64,000 bases of DNA from GCA-002050365 sp038235165 (GTDB taxonomy: Bacteria; Acidobacteriota; Blastocatellia; Pyrinomonadales; Pyrinomonadaceae), in the NCBI GenBank assembly GCA_038235165.1, contig JBBSUG010000006.1, forward strand, positions 62,001 through 126,000, read 5' to 3'. Numbering within the stretch: the stretch's first letter is position 1; each line of letters begins with the position of its first letter. Made by a program: the position numbers and the translations under genes. This document shows, one piece after another, positions 1 to 8,543 of the stretch. The notes under the pieces were generated by a model that saw only the letters and a program-made list of their open reading frames with translations, searched no databases and was not told where the DNA came from.

Positions 1-1
1 G

Positions 2-400
2 CTGACCCGTCTGAGCTGCGACCGCGCCGATGCCTGGACACGCATCATCGAAACTGAGGAAGAGGGCAGAATGGTGCAGGCGGCGCGCGCGGCGATTGAG
101 GGCGATATGGTCGAAAGAACTTTCAGCCGCCTGGTTCATTCAGACCGTAAATTTGCCTACGAGGGATTCACCTTGCTGGCACTGCTCATTAAGGCAAACG
201 AGACCAAACTGATTTTCAAATCTCTGGTCAGTCACGAAGATATAAACGTCCGGCGGGCGATTCTTCACGTTGTTAAAGTGACGAGAAATCACAAAGCATT
301 GAAAGAACTTTATTCACTGCTCGAACGCGGCGCACTAACGCTCGAATTGCAGGAGGAAGCCGATAAAGTAATTGAGGAAATCGGCTTTGTGACGGCTTAA
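2..400 (+). CDS. HEAT-repeat-like protein, C-terminal part (5' end outside window)
   Basis: The reading frame is open from the first bases of the window, so the gene begins upstream and only about 132 C-terminal residues are seen. They form alternating amphipathic helices of the kind found in HEAT/armadillo solenoids (for example around VRRAILHVVKVTRNHKALKEL). Such repeats are usually protein-interaction scaffolds; no catalytic motif is visible. An internal ATG at 71 is open but helices run through it, so it is probably not the true start. A clear terminator follows at about 434-460, separating it from uvrB. Function unknown. Confidence 0.6.
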   Translation: MTRLSCDRADAWTRIIETEEEGRMVQAARAAIEGDMVERTFSRLVHSDRKFAYEGFTLLALLIKANETKLIFKSLVSHEDINVRRAILHVVKVTRNHKALKELYSLLERGALTLELQEEADKVIEEIGFVTA

Positions 401-433
401 TTCGACATTTCGTGACTCAATGGGGTTGATTGA

Positions 434-460
434 AAGGCAGACATTCGTGTCTGCTTTTTG
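434..460 (+). terminator. Rho-independent terminator after the HEAT-like gene
   Basis: Arms GCAGACA (437-443) and TGTCTGC (448-454) enclose a stable TTCG tetraloop, followed by TTTTTGTTTT. It lies about 35 bases after the stop codon and before uvrB. Confidence 0.85.
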
Positions 461-520
461 TTTTAAAAATTGTAATTTTCCGCCCGTGCATTTGCTTCAT
501 ATTCACGTTAAAATTTATGA

Positions 521-2509
521 ATGCAGTTTAAATTAGTTTCGGATAACACGCCGAAAGGCGACCAGCCGCAGGCGATTGCACAACTTGTCAGCGAATTAAA
601 CAATCACACGAGAGATCAGGTTCTGTTGGGTATCACGGGATCGGGAAAAACTTTCACGATTGCCAACGTCATTCAGCAGGTTCAGCGTCCGATGCTCGTT
701 TTAGCGCACAATAAAACGCTCGCCGCCCAGCTTTATCAGGAATTCAAAACATTTTTCCCCGAAAACGCCGTCGAATATTTCGTTTCTTATTACGATTATT
801 ATCAGCCGGAAGCCTACGTACCGGCAGCGGATTTGTATATCGAAAAAGAAGCGACGGTCAACGAGGAAATTGACCGCCTGCGATTATCGGCGACGCGCGG
901 ACTTTTTGAACGGCGCGATGTGATCGTCGTCGCGTCGGTTTCGTGCATTTACGGTCTCGGCGACCCGGACGCATATTTCGGGATGATTCTTTTTCTCGAA
1001 CCCGGACAAAAACTCAAACGCGACGATTTTCTCAAAGAACTCGTCAATTTGCAGTATGAACGCTCGCATATCGAATTTGATCGCGGAACTTTTCGCGTGC
1101 GCGGCGATGTCGTCGAAATCTATCCGTCGTATCAGGATCAGGCGTATCGCGTCGAATTTTGGGGCGACGAAATTGATGGGATTTACACGATTGACCCGCT
1201 GCTTGGTGAAGTTCTGCACAAACACGAATCGCGGCTGCCGATTTATCCGAAAACTCATTATGTGATGTCGAAACCGACGATCAAACGTGCGCTCAAAACT
1301 ATCAAAGACGAACTCGTCTGGTGGGAAGAAGAATTGATAAAACAGGGAAAACTTGTTGAATCGCAAAGGCTTCACCAGCGGACGATGTATGATCTCGAAA
1401 TGATCAAGGAAATGGGTTTTTGTCGCGGCATCGAAAATTATTCGCGTCATTTGACCGGCAAACCTGCTGGTTCACCTCCGCCGACTTTGCTCGATTATCT
1501 GCACGAAGACACGATTATCGTGCTTGACGAATCACACCAAACCGTTCCGCAACTCGGCGCGATGTATAAAGGCGACCGTTCGCGCAAAAGCAATCTGGTC
1601 GAATACGGTTTTCGGCTGCCGTCGGCGATGGACAACCGCCCGCTGAATTTTGAAGAGTTCAATCAGCGCATCGGACAAACGATTTACGTTTCAGCCACGC
1701 CGGGAAATTACGAACTGGAAAAAACTGAAGGCGAAGTTATCGAACAGGTCATTCGACCGACGGGTTTGCTCGATCCGGTGGTCGAAGTGCGTCCGGTCAA
1801 AGGGCAGATTGATGATCTTTTAGAAGAATGCCGCGTTCGCGCCGAACGCAACGAGCGGGTTTTGGTGACGACGCTGACGAAAAAGATGTCGGAATCTCTG
1901 ACCGAATACTTTGCGGAAGTCGGTGTCAAAGTGCAGTATCTTCATTCGGATATTGTCACTTTGGAACGCATAAAAATTCTGCGAAATCTGCGGCGCGGCG
2001 AATTCGACGTTTTGGTCGGCATCAACCTTTTGCGCGAAGGACTTGATCTCCCGGAAGTGTCGCTCGTCGCCATTCTGGATGCCGACAAAGAAGGTTTTTT
2101 GCGTTCGGAACGAAGTTTGATTCAAACCATCGGACGCGCGGCTCGAAATTCCGACGGAAAAGCGATTTTATACGCCGACAAAATCACCAAATCAATGAAA
2201 TACGCGATTGATGAAACGGCGCGGCGGCGAGAAATTCAGGAAGAATATAACACCGAACACGGCATCACGCCGACGACCATCGTTAAAGCAATTGACGCGA
2301 CTTTGGTGACGGCGTATGAAGCGGATTATTTCAAAGTGCCGCTCGAAATTGAGAAATACGAAGAGTATTCGCCGAAACAGTTAAAAGAAACGATTTTACA
2401 GCTCGAAGCCGATATGCGGCAGGCGGCGCGGGAGATGAAATTTGAACAGGCGGCGGAAGTTCGTGATCGGATTAATTATCTGCGCGAAAGGCAAATTGAA
2501 TTGGCGTAA
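521..2509 (+). CDS. uvrB: Excinuclease ABC subunit B
   Basis: UvrB is the helicase-like damage-verification subunit of nucleotide excision repair; it is loaded on DNA by UvrA and then recruits UvrC. At 662 aa it has the family's usual length. Walker A GITGSGKT lies near residues 38-45, the beta-hairpin YYDYYQPEAYVP near residues 90-103, helicase motifs such as DESHQT and IGRAARN follow, and a C-terminal UVR coiled-coil domain covers roughly the last 40 residues (EQAAEVRDRINYLRERQ). The ATG at 521 starts the conserved N-terminus (FKLVSDNTPKGDQPQAI); no strong ribosome binding site precedes it. It stands alone after a terminator and is convergent with the next gene. Confidence 0.97.
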   Translation: MQFKLVSDNTPKGDQPQAIAQLVSELNNHTRDQVLLGITGSGKTFTIANVIQQVQRPMLVLAHNKTLAAQLYQEFKTFFPENAVEYFVSYYDYYQPEAYVPAADLYIEKEATVNEEIDRLRLSATRGLFERRDVIVVASVSCIYGLGDPDAYFGMILFLEPGQKLKRDDFLKELVNLQYERSHIEFDRGTFRVRGDVVEIYPSYQDQAYRVEFWGDEIDGIYTIDPLLGEVLHKHESRLPIYPKTHYVMSKPTIKRALKTIKDELVWWEEELIKQGKLVESQRLHQRTMYDLEMIKEMGFCRGIENYSRHLTGKPAGSPPPTLLDYLHEDTIIVLDESHQTVPQLGAMYKGDRSRKSNLVEYGFRLPSAMDNRPLNFEEFNQRIGQTIYVSATPGNYELEKTEGEVIEQVIRPTGLLDPVVEVRPVKGQIDDLLEECRVRAERNERVLVTTLTKKMSESLTEYFAEVGVKVQYLHSDIVTLERIKILRNLRRGEFDVLVGINLLREGLDLPEVSLVAILDADKEGFLRSERSLIQTIGRAARNSDGKAILYADKITKSMKYAIDETARRREIQEEYNTEHGITPTTIVKAIDATLVTAYEADYFKVPLEIEKYEEYSPKQLKETILQLEADMRQAAREMKFEQAAEVRDRINYLRERQIELA

Positions 2510-2558
2510 TTTGGTTCAGGGTTATTTTCTCTGCTGATCGTCTTTAATATTTTATAAA

Positions 2559-4199
2559 TTATTCGCCGCCGGAAATAGTCCAAATGCCTGAGCTAGGGCG
2601 GCGGCTGGCGGATGATTCGTGAATAAATACGAGCAGCGAACCGTCATAATTATCGAATGCCGGTAAGCCGTCCACGCGACCTTTTGTGTCGAGAAAACCT
2701 CCGCCGGAGAAACCGGTTTCGAGCGAGATGCTTGCTCCCTCAAAAACCGGAATTCCCTCGAACTCGGTATTTGAACTGACGATCCAGGTGCCGGTCCCGT
2801 TATCACGGTCTTCGGAGTGGGCGGTGAAGACCGCAAATTTCTCAGCCTTCGCAAAGTCTTTAAATATCGGCATATCCTTGAGCCAGCCGCAGTTATCGAG
2901 GTGTCCGGCATCGGGATACATATTTAACAAGTGAATCTCGTCGCCATACACGAGTGTTTCGCCTTCTTTTTTTCCGGCGGCGGAAAGAATCTTCCAACTG
3001 CCGGAGCCGTTTTCACGGTTCGGATTTTCGTGTGTTGAAACGAACATCAGTTCAGTCGAAACTTGCGAAAATTCCGGCTTGTTTTTGACTTTCCCCCAAG
3101 CATCGAGATAACCCGCATCGTCGGAATACTGATTTTTTAAGTGGATGACGGAGCCGATTGTTATTTCGGGTCTTACGGACTCGGCAGTGCGGGTCAATGT
3201 TACGCCGATGACGAATCCGCCGCTAATATCGTGATGTTTTTGCCTCCGATTATTCAATGCAAAATAGAGTTTCCCGCTCCTGTTCGCCGTTATGGAGTTG
3301 TTGTTACTGACCTGAAAATAACCGATTTTATTTGATTGAGTGCCGATCCAACCGACTAATGAACCCGGATCGGCATTTTGGAAAGCATAGTCAGTTGAAA
3401 CTTCAGCTGTTTTATCTCCCTCGTATGTAAGATATTGACCTGTTACGGTTTGATATTTTCCGTCGGTGGAAATACTAATGATGTCTCCGGGCTGAACTGC
3501 AATTCCGGCATCTACAATTTCCTTTGTCCCGTCAACCGTAGTGTTTTTGATTATTATCTTTGAACCGACATTCAAGCCGGCAGCCCGCGTGTCGGCTGTA
3601 AAATAATTTAGATAAATGACAAAACCGATTCCGGTGAGTGCGGCGAGTAATAATATGAGAAAGACAGTTGCGGGGACGCGGCGATAACGCGGCGCGGCGG
3701 GAACATTTGGCAAAATCGAAGGTTTGTTCTCTACATCTTTTAATCTCCGCGTGTCTGCGTCTTCTCGTTTCCACGTTTCTGCAAAAGCGTCGTCAATCGT
3801 AATAATTTCTTCGCCGCGAAATTGCTGCACGGTTTGTTCTTCGATGATAATCACATCTTCGTCAGCAGCGGAGTGCGTCACTTCCGCCGTAAAACGATAG
3901 CCGAGTTTCGATACGGTTTCGATAATCTGCTTGCCGTCCCCGCCGTTATCAAGTTTTTTTCTTAGCCACGAAACATTTCGCGCCAGTGTTGATTCCTCGA
4001 CATAACTATCATTCCATACCGCGCCGAGCAATTCGTCTTTTTTCGCCACGCTTCCGGCATTTTCGACAAAATAAAAAAGCAGGTCGAATTGCTTTGGTGT
4101 GAGCGGGACAGGTTCATCATCGCACCACAAACGCCGCTCCGCCGCGTTCATCCGAAACGCGCCGAAATGGTATAGTTCCCGTATTTGTTGAGGTTTCAT
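2559..4199 (-). CDS. Membrane one-component regulator: winged helix, TM segment, LecA-like domain and three lectin-like repeats
   Basis: An OmpR/CadC-type winged helix occupies roughly residues 8-107 (LTPKQFDLLFYF, then SWLRKKL and KLGYRF). An acidic linker and one transmembrane helix (about 173-200) follow. The extracytoplasmic part has two regions. Residues ~208-336 resemble the PA-IL/LecA galactose-lectin fold (PGDIISIS, then LVGWIG, FALNNR and GGFVIGVTL). Residues ~345-546 hold three repeats of about 65 residues with the pattern GxLDxxGxV...F...THxxNRxxGxGxWxI, possibly beta-trefoil. By analogy with CadC it probably senses an external, perhaps carbohydrate, ligand and directly controls transcription (inference). 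Its promoter region carries four 11-bp phased repeats (4205-4242), and the last GGA of these may serve as its Shine-Dalgarno. Confidence 0.8.
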   Translation of the reverse strand: MKPQQIRELYHFGAFRMNAAERRLWCDDEPVPLTPKQFDLLFYFVENAGSVAKKDELLGAVWNDSYVEESTLARNVSWLRKKLDNGGDGKQIIETVSKLGYRFTAEVTHSAADEDVIIIEEQTVQQFRGEEIITIDDAFAETWKREDADTRRLKDVENKPSILPNVPAAPRYRRVPATVFLILLLAALTGIGFVIYLNYFTADTRAAGLNVGSKIIIKNTTVDGTKEIVDAGIAVQPGDIISISTDGKYQTVTGQYLTYEGDKTAEVSTDYAFQNADPGSLVGWIGTQSNKIGYFQVSNNNSITANRSGKLYFALNNRRQKHHDISGGFVIGVTLTRTAESVRPEITIGSVIHLKNQYSDDAGYLDAWGKVKNKPEFSQVSTELMFVSTHENPNRENGSGSWKILSAAGKKEGETLVYGDEIHLLNMYPDAGHLDNCGWLKDMPIFKDFAKAEKFAVFTAHSEDRDNGTGTWIVSSNTEFEGIPVFEGASISLETGFSGGGFLDTKGRVDGLPAFDNYDGSLLVFIHESSASRRPSSGIWTISGGE

Positions 4200-4204
4200 A
4201 GTTA

Positions 4205-4242
4205 TCCAAAAAAAATCCAGAAAAAATCCAGAAAAAATCCGG
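4205..4242 (-). promoter_or_regulatory. Four 11-bp phased direct repeats in front of the winged-helix regulator
   Basis: On the plus strand TCC recurs at 4205, 4216, 4227 and 4238, each followed by an A-run; read with the gene the unit is GGATTTTTTCT. Spacing is exactly 11 bp, about one helical turn, as in tandem binding sites of PhoB/OmpR-type winged helices. It lies 6-43 bases upstream of the start codon, fitting an autoregulatory site or a site that blocks translation. Binding is an inference. Confidence 0.55.
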
Positions 4243-4303
4243 ACTTTTGAGATTGCAGGTTATAGATTGGTTCGTGTCGTCCACTAATTTAAGTTAAAAA
4301 CAA

Positions 4304-4597
4304 ATGGAAATCAAGCGAAAATTCGAGTTGTTGGTAGCTACCAATCGCCGGTACACCATTCGCCAAACCAAACCGGGCAGAAAAATCGCCTGTGCGGAAT
4401 GCGGCGAACCGATGTTGCCGACGGAACAAGCCGCCAAGGTATTCAGCATCTCGCAACGTCGCATATTTCAAATTATCGAAACCGAAGCGGCGCATTATAC
4501 CGAGAGTGAAGCAGATGCGGGAATGATTTGCCTGACATCTCTCGCGGAAGTTTTGGACGGCGAACAGACACCGACAAAGGCAAATAGTCGCCGGTGA
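4304..4597 (+). CDS. Small protein with CxxC motif and HTH-like segment
   Basis: The 97-residue product has an N-terminal stretch rich in charged residues, a CAECGEPML cysteine pair near residue 31, and then PTEQAAKVFSISQRRIFQII, which reads like the recognition helix region of excisionase/MerR-type proteins. The motif suggests a small DNA- or metal-binding protein, but no function is known to me. It is transcribed divergently from the membrane regulator with about 100 bases between them, so both may share a control region. No strong ribosome binding site is seen before the ATG. The reading frame, not the 155-residue open frame on the other strand, has a sensible domain pattern. Confidence 0.55.
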   Translation: MEIKRKFELLVATNRRYTIRQTKPGRKIACAECGEPMLPTEQAAKVFSISQRRIFQIIETEAAHYTESEADAGMICLTSLAEVLDGEQTPTKANSRR

Positions 4598-4672
4598 GAA
4601 ACAGCGGGAGAAAATTTGGGACGGCAAATTAGTCCGGCTGATATTTAAGCAATTGAACAAAAATAGGTTGAT

Positions 4673-4736
4673 ATGGAGCGCAGGCGTATGGTCGGAACAA
4701 AAAGAAAACACGCAGGCAAGGATGCCTGCGCTCCAT
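4673..4736. repeat. Palindromic intergenic repeat (REP-like)
   Basis: ATGGAGCGCAGGC (4673-4685) is repeated as its exact reverse complement at 4724-4736. A smaller hairpin, CGCAGGCA-agga-TGCCTGCG (4711-4730), is nested in the right half. It lies between the CxxC protein and the SARP regulator with no T-run, so it looks like a dispersed palindromic element rather than a terminator. Confidence 0.7.
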
Positions 4737-4808
4737 TCGCAGAACAATTTAGTCACACATATTTTTTGCGGGAATGTTTAGCAGTATTCATTTAATAGTG
4801 AACCGTAT

Positions 4809-7280
4809 ATGTTGAAAAGACATCCTTTACAAACAACACTGGAGATAAACCTGCTCGGTGCGTTTCGTACGAAGGTCGGCGGTGTGCCGGTTGAAGACTG
4901 CCGGTGGGGGCGGCGTTCGGCTAAATCGCTGGTCAAATTGCTTGCTCTCAAACCGCACCACGCTCTTCACCGCGAGCAGGTAATGGATTTACTCTGGGCG
5001 GAATGCGAGCCGGAAACCGCCGTCAACCATTTGAACAAAGCCATTTACAGGGCGCGGCGTGCGCTTGAACCGGAGCTGAAGAAAGGCTCGGATTCACGCT
5101 TTATATCAACGCCGAACAAACAAATAATATTAAACTGTTCAACCGACGTATCTCTCTTCGTCGATGCTGATGAATTCGAGCGGCTCGCTTCGGTTGCCGT
5201 CCGCAATAACGATCTCGAAGCGGGCAGGAAAGCGATTGATCTGTATTACGGAGATTTGCTGACCGAAGACATTTACGAAGATTGGATTTTTGTTCGGCGC
5301 GAATCCCTGCGAATTCTATACCGCAAAGCGGCAACCAAAACTGCCGAACTTTACGCCGCCGCAGGCGAACAGCAGACGTGCATCAAAATTCTGCAAAATC
5401 TCGCGGGCGAAGATGCCGCCGACGAGCGCGTTCAGCGCGATCTGATGATTATTCTTGCCGAAACAGGCAGCAAATATCAAGCCTTGAAACAATTCGAGCA
5501 GTGCCGTGCCGCACTCGCTGCACTCGACATCGAACCGGAACCGGAAACACTTCGGCTTGAACAAAGCATTAAATGCGGAAAAATAATTTCGACAAGGAAC
5601 AAATCGAAGTCTGCACCCGCCGAAACAGCCGCGCCGATTGTTGTTCCAACGCCGCACATTACGCCGCTCACTTTTCAAAACGGCATTATCAAATCCGCTA
5701 AATTTTTACCGGACGGCAAAACCATTGTTTTAAGTGCGGCTTGGGACGGCAACGATGCCGAACTTTATTCGATGCGGCTCGAAACCGGCGAAATGCGGCG
5801 TTTGGTAATAAATGAAGCAGAGATTTTTGCAGTTTCATCTGCCGGAGAAATGGCATTAGGCTTGAAACCTAGTTTTTGGAATATGACCAATAGCATTACG
5901 ACTCTCGCAAAACTGCCGTTATCGGGCAAATCACCGCGCAAAATTTTAAAGGATGTGCAGTGTGCCGATTGGCATCCTTCCAAAAAAGCTGATTGTTCGC
6001 TTCCCGATGAACAATTTCTTGCCGTCGTGTGTGAAAGAAACGCGAAAAACTGTTTAGAGCATCCAATCGGCAATGTAATTTTTGAAACCGGCGGTTGGAT
6101 CAGCCATCCGCGATTTTCTCCCGACGGAAAAAAAATCGCTTTTATCGAGCATCCGATACCAATGGACGACGAAGGTTATGTTGTCGTGCTTGATTTGGAA
6201 AACAAAGACAGAAACAAACAAATTCTCACCGATAAATGGATAACAATTCAGGGGCTGGCGTGGCTGAAAGATGAGATTTGGTTTACCGCATCACGAAAAG
6301 TCACCACGCGGAGTCTTCACGCCGTCAATCTGAAAGGCGCAGAACGTCTGATTTATCGCGGAACAGGAAATCTCAAACTCCACGACATTTCAAAAAGCGG
6401 CGCGGTTTTAATAACTGATGAGAAAAGCCAAATTCGCACTATTGTCCGCCACGCCGCAGACGGCATCGAACGCGATCTGTCGTGGCACGAACGCACATTT
6501 CCCAGAGATATATCCGATGACGGTGAAACGCTTCTGATCGAGGAATCCGGCACAGTCGGCAGAAGTCATTATTCCGCATACATTCGGAAAATTGACGGTT
6601 CTTCGACCAACATAATCGGCAGCGGTGCGCCTCTCGCACTTTCGCCTGACGAAAAATATGTTCTGCTGCGAATTCCCAGTCCTGACAATCATCTGGCTTT
6701 ACTGACGATTGAAACGGGAGAAATAAAACCGCTTGAAAGAGATTCGGCAAATTCACTCATTTATCAGGAATATGTTTGTTTTTTCCCCGACGGCAAAAGA
6801 TTTCTTTTCGCTGCCAACGAAATTGACGGCGGAACGCGCATTTATATCCAAAACATTGACGGCGGAAGTCCTGAATGCTTCACCCCTGATGAAGAAGGAA
6901 CCAGAATGTATTGTAATCATTCAATATCGCCTGACGGCAGACAGGTGGTTTTAAAAAATCCCGAAAATAAACTTGCGCTTTATCAAATCAAAGACGGCAC
7001 ATCTTTACCGCTGAAAAATCTTGGGGAGGACTTTTATTTAAACCGCTGGACTGATGACGGCGAACACCTTTTCATCCGGCAGATGAATGGACTTCCGACT
7101 GTCATTTACAAATACAATATGGCGAGTGGAACAAAGCAGAAGTGGCTGGAATTGATACCGAAAGACCTCGCGGGTATAAATCAAATTACATCAATTAAAT
7201 TTACACCCGACGGCAAAACTTATGCGTATGCTTACATACAAGAATTTTCCGATTTGTATCTGATGGAAGATTTTGATTAA
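4809..7280 (+). CDS. SARP/BTAD transcriptional regulator with C-terminal TolB/PD40-like beta-propeller
   Basis: The 823-residue protein starts with a SARP-type winged helix (about residues 5-100; LEINLLGAF, then REQVMDLLW and LNKAIYRARRAL), followed by a bacterial transcriptional activation (BTAD) TPR-like domain to about residue 255 (YYGDLLTEDIYEDW). From about residue 285 to the end there are repeated beta-strand blades with the PD40 signature (FSPDGKKIAFIEH, SPDGRQVVLKN, FTPDGKTYAYAY), that is a TolB-like propeller. No signal peptide or TM helix is seen, so the propeller is cytoplasmic and probably a ligand or protein-interaction platform. SARP proteins bind direct repeats with near 11-bp phasing; such repeats occur just downstream at 7330-7351. 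Target genes are unknown. Confidence 0.85.
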   Translation: MLKRHPLQTTLEINLLGAFRTKVGGVPVEDCRWGRRSAKSLVKLLALKPHHALHREQVMDLLWAECEPETAVNHLNKAIYRARRALEPELKKGSDSRFISTPNKQIILNCSTDVSLFVDADEFERLASVAVRNNDLEAGRKAIDLYYGDLLTEDIYEDWIFVRRESLRILYRKAATKTAELYAAAGEQQTCIKILQNLAGEDAADERVQRDLMIILAETGSKYQALKQFEQCRAALAALDIEPEPETLRLEQSIKCGKIISTRNKSKSAPAETAAPIVVPTPHITPLTFQNGIIKSAKFLPDGKTIVLSAAWDGNDAELYSMRLETGEMRRLVINEAEIFAVSSAGEMALGLKPSFWNMTNSITTLAKLPLSGKSPRKILKDVQCADWHPSKKADCSLPDEQFLAVVCERNAKNCLEHPIGNVIFETGGWISHPRFSPDGKKIAFIEHPIPMDDEGYVVVLDLENKDRNKQILTDKWITIQGLAWLKDEIWFTASRKVTTRSLHAVNLKGAERLIYRGTGNLKLHDISKSGAVLITDEKSQIRTIVRHAADGIERDLSWHERTFPRDISDDGETLLIEESGTVGRSHYSAYIRKIDGSSTNIIGSGAPLALSPDEKYVLLRIPSPDNHLALLTIETGEIKPLERDSANSLIYQEYVCFFPDGKRFLFAANEIDGGTRIYIQNIDGGSPECFTPDEEGTRMYCNHSISPDGRQVVLKNPENKLALYQIKDGTSLPLKNLGEDFYLNRWTDDGEHLFIRQMNGLPTVIYKYNMASGTKQKWLELIPKDLAGINQITSIKFTPDGKTYAYAYIQEFSDLYLMEDFD

Positions 7281-7329
7281 ATTTTTTCATAAAAATACAA
7301 AAATATGAAAAAAAACTTCAAATAAGCCG

Positions 7330-7351
7330 TTTTTTGGAAGTTTTTTGGAAG
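7330..7351 (+). promoter_or_regulatory. Two 11-bp phased TTTTTTGGAAG repeats
   Basis: TTTTTTGGAAG is repeated directly, with GGAAG at 7336 and 7347, exactly 11 bp apart. It resembles the 11-bp repeats at 4205-4242 (GGA followed by a T-run) and lies between the SARP gene and the following small gene. A regulator binding site is an inference from spacing. Confidence 0.4.
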
Positions 7352-7404
7352 TTTTAGCAGCTATTATCATCCTGTTAGCAAAACTTTCCCCAAAAGTACT
7401 TTGT

Positions 7405-7602
7405 ATGATAACTCGAAAATCCTTTTTCATTCGCTGGCTTTTATCCACCGAAAGCGACCGTCAATCGGAGCGTTCCGTGATTGAGATTCAGCATATCCAA
7501 AGTGGCAGCAAACAGAGCGTTTCAACTTTGGAAGAAGCGGCGCAATGGATGCGGGATGCGAAAGAATCAGAAAAGGAAGACCGAATTATCGAAAGCGAAT
7601 AA
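7405..7602 (+). CDS. Small hypothetical protein (65 aa)
   Basis: I prefer the ATG at 7405 to an upstream TTG at 7345, because the intervening residues look like translated promoter sequence. The product begins with a basic/hydrophobic strand (KSFFIRWLL), then a central IEIQHIQSGSKQSVSTLEEA segment and an acidic tail. The layout resembles a common class of small proteins in Acidobacteria and Cyanobacteria in which two strands carrying H-x-x-S-G are followed by a helix; I know of no function. It follows the SARP regulator by about 120 bases and the phased repeats at 7330-7351 lie directly upstream. Confidence 0.5.
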   Translation: MITRKSFFIRWLLSTESDRQSERSVIEIQHIQSGSKQSVSTLEEAAQWMRDAKESEKEDRIIESE

Positions 7603-7899
7603 TTTTTAACCGGCGAAAAACTTAAATTTCGTAAGGTCACAACAATTTTCGGATTTCACGGTTCAGAAACAACCGGACAAATCTTTGAGGTTGAAAAATT
7701 AAAGCAAATTACTGCTATTTTGTTCGATTACAAATCTATACAAACATTGATTTGATAATCGAAACAAAATTAGCAATACAACGGCGGCAAACGGTCGCTT
7801 TTGGGAAACGGCGGGGCGATGAAATCTCACTCAAACCGCTATTGGAAATTAATAAATAAAAAAACAAGTTGGAATCTAGTCAAAATGGAGAAAAATAAA

Positions 7900-8352
7900 A
7901 TGAAAAAATTAATGTTTTTAACGATGATGTTCGGTTTGATGATTGCTTTTACCGTCAGCGTTTCGGCGCAGAATAAAGGTAATGGCAGAGTGTTACAATT
8001 TGATACTCGCAGTAAACTCACGGAATCCGCTCCGACGGCGGGCGACGGGGTGACAACTATGATTGAAACGTCTAACGGAAATTTCGGAATACCTAAAGGG
8101 ACCAAATACACTAAATTGGCATTGTTCCAAAGTGGTAAAGGAATAATGTATTTTTATTATGCTGCCGATTCACCCCAGATTCAGGAGCAGTTAAATAACA
8201 AAAAATCTAAAGTTTTTGCTGTTTGCACGAACACGAAACCTTGGAAAGCAGAAGATAAGTTCACTATCCAAACGCAGGCTGCACAGGGAGGAGGAACGGA
8301 CGTAACTTTTACAGTCCAAGGTAAAGGATGTTTTTCTTTTATTGCCAAGTAG
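7900..8352 (+). CDS. Secreted hypothetical protein (150 aa)
   Basis: The start at 7900 is chosen because GGAG at 7887-7890 sits nine bases upstream and because a classical signal peptide begins there (KKLMFLTMMFGLMIAFTV, cleavage after SAQ). A longer open frame from 7801 lacks these features. The mature part of about 125 residues is predicted mostly beta-stranded and has two cysteines that could form a disulfide. No known family is recognised. A perfect terminator follows at 8415-8449, so it is probably a single-gene unit. Confidence 0.7.
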   Translation: MKKLMFLTMMFGLMIAFTVSVSAQNKGNGRVLQFDTRSKLTESAPTAGDGVTTMIETSNGNFGIPKGTKYTKLALFQSGKGIMYFYYAADSPQIQEQLNNKKSKVFAVCTNTKPWKAEDKFTIQTQAAQGGGTDVTFTVQGKGCFSFIAK

Positions 8353-8414
8353 ATGACAATCATTAATCACTAAGTCAGGCGGTTCTATTGAAATAATTAT
8401 GCCTGTTCTGTAAC

Positions 8415-8452
8415 AAAGAGACTTTTGATCTTAATCAAAAGTCTCTTTTGTT
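8415..8452 (+). terminator. Strong rho-independent terminator
   Basis: Fifteen base pairs match perfectly: AAAGAGACTTTTGAT (8415-8429) against ATCAAAAGTCTCTTT (8434-8448), with a four-base loop and TTTTGTT at the end. Confidence 0.92.
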
Positions 8453-8543
8453 ATGCTAATCTATAGAATCGAAACAGATGATAATTATAAAATTACTATT
8501 AAAAACAAAAATTCCGAAGTTAGAGTTGCGGAAAAACAAATAT

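Noticed and set aside
884..1450. 188-residue minus-strand open frame
   Set aside because: Antisense to uvrB; Phe/Arg-rich shadow.
7603..7758. Open frame continuing for about 50 codons after the stop of the small gene at 7602
   Set aside because: No start codon of its own, AT-rich, and no similarity to a known family; chance open frame is likely.
7801..7899. Upstream extension of the secreted 150-residue protein
   Set aside because: The ribosome binding site and signal peptide both point to the start at 7900.
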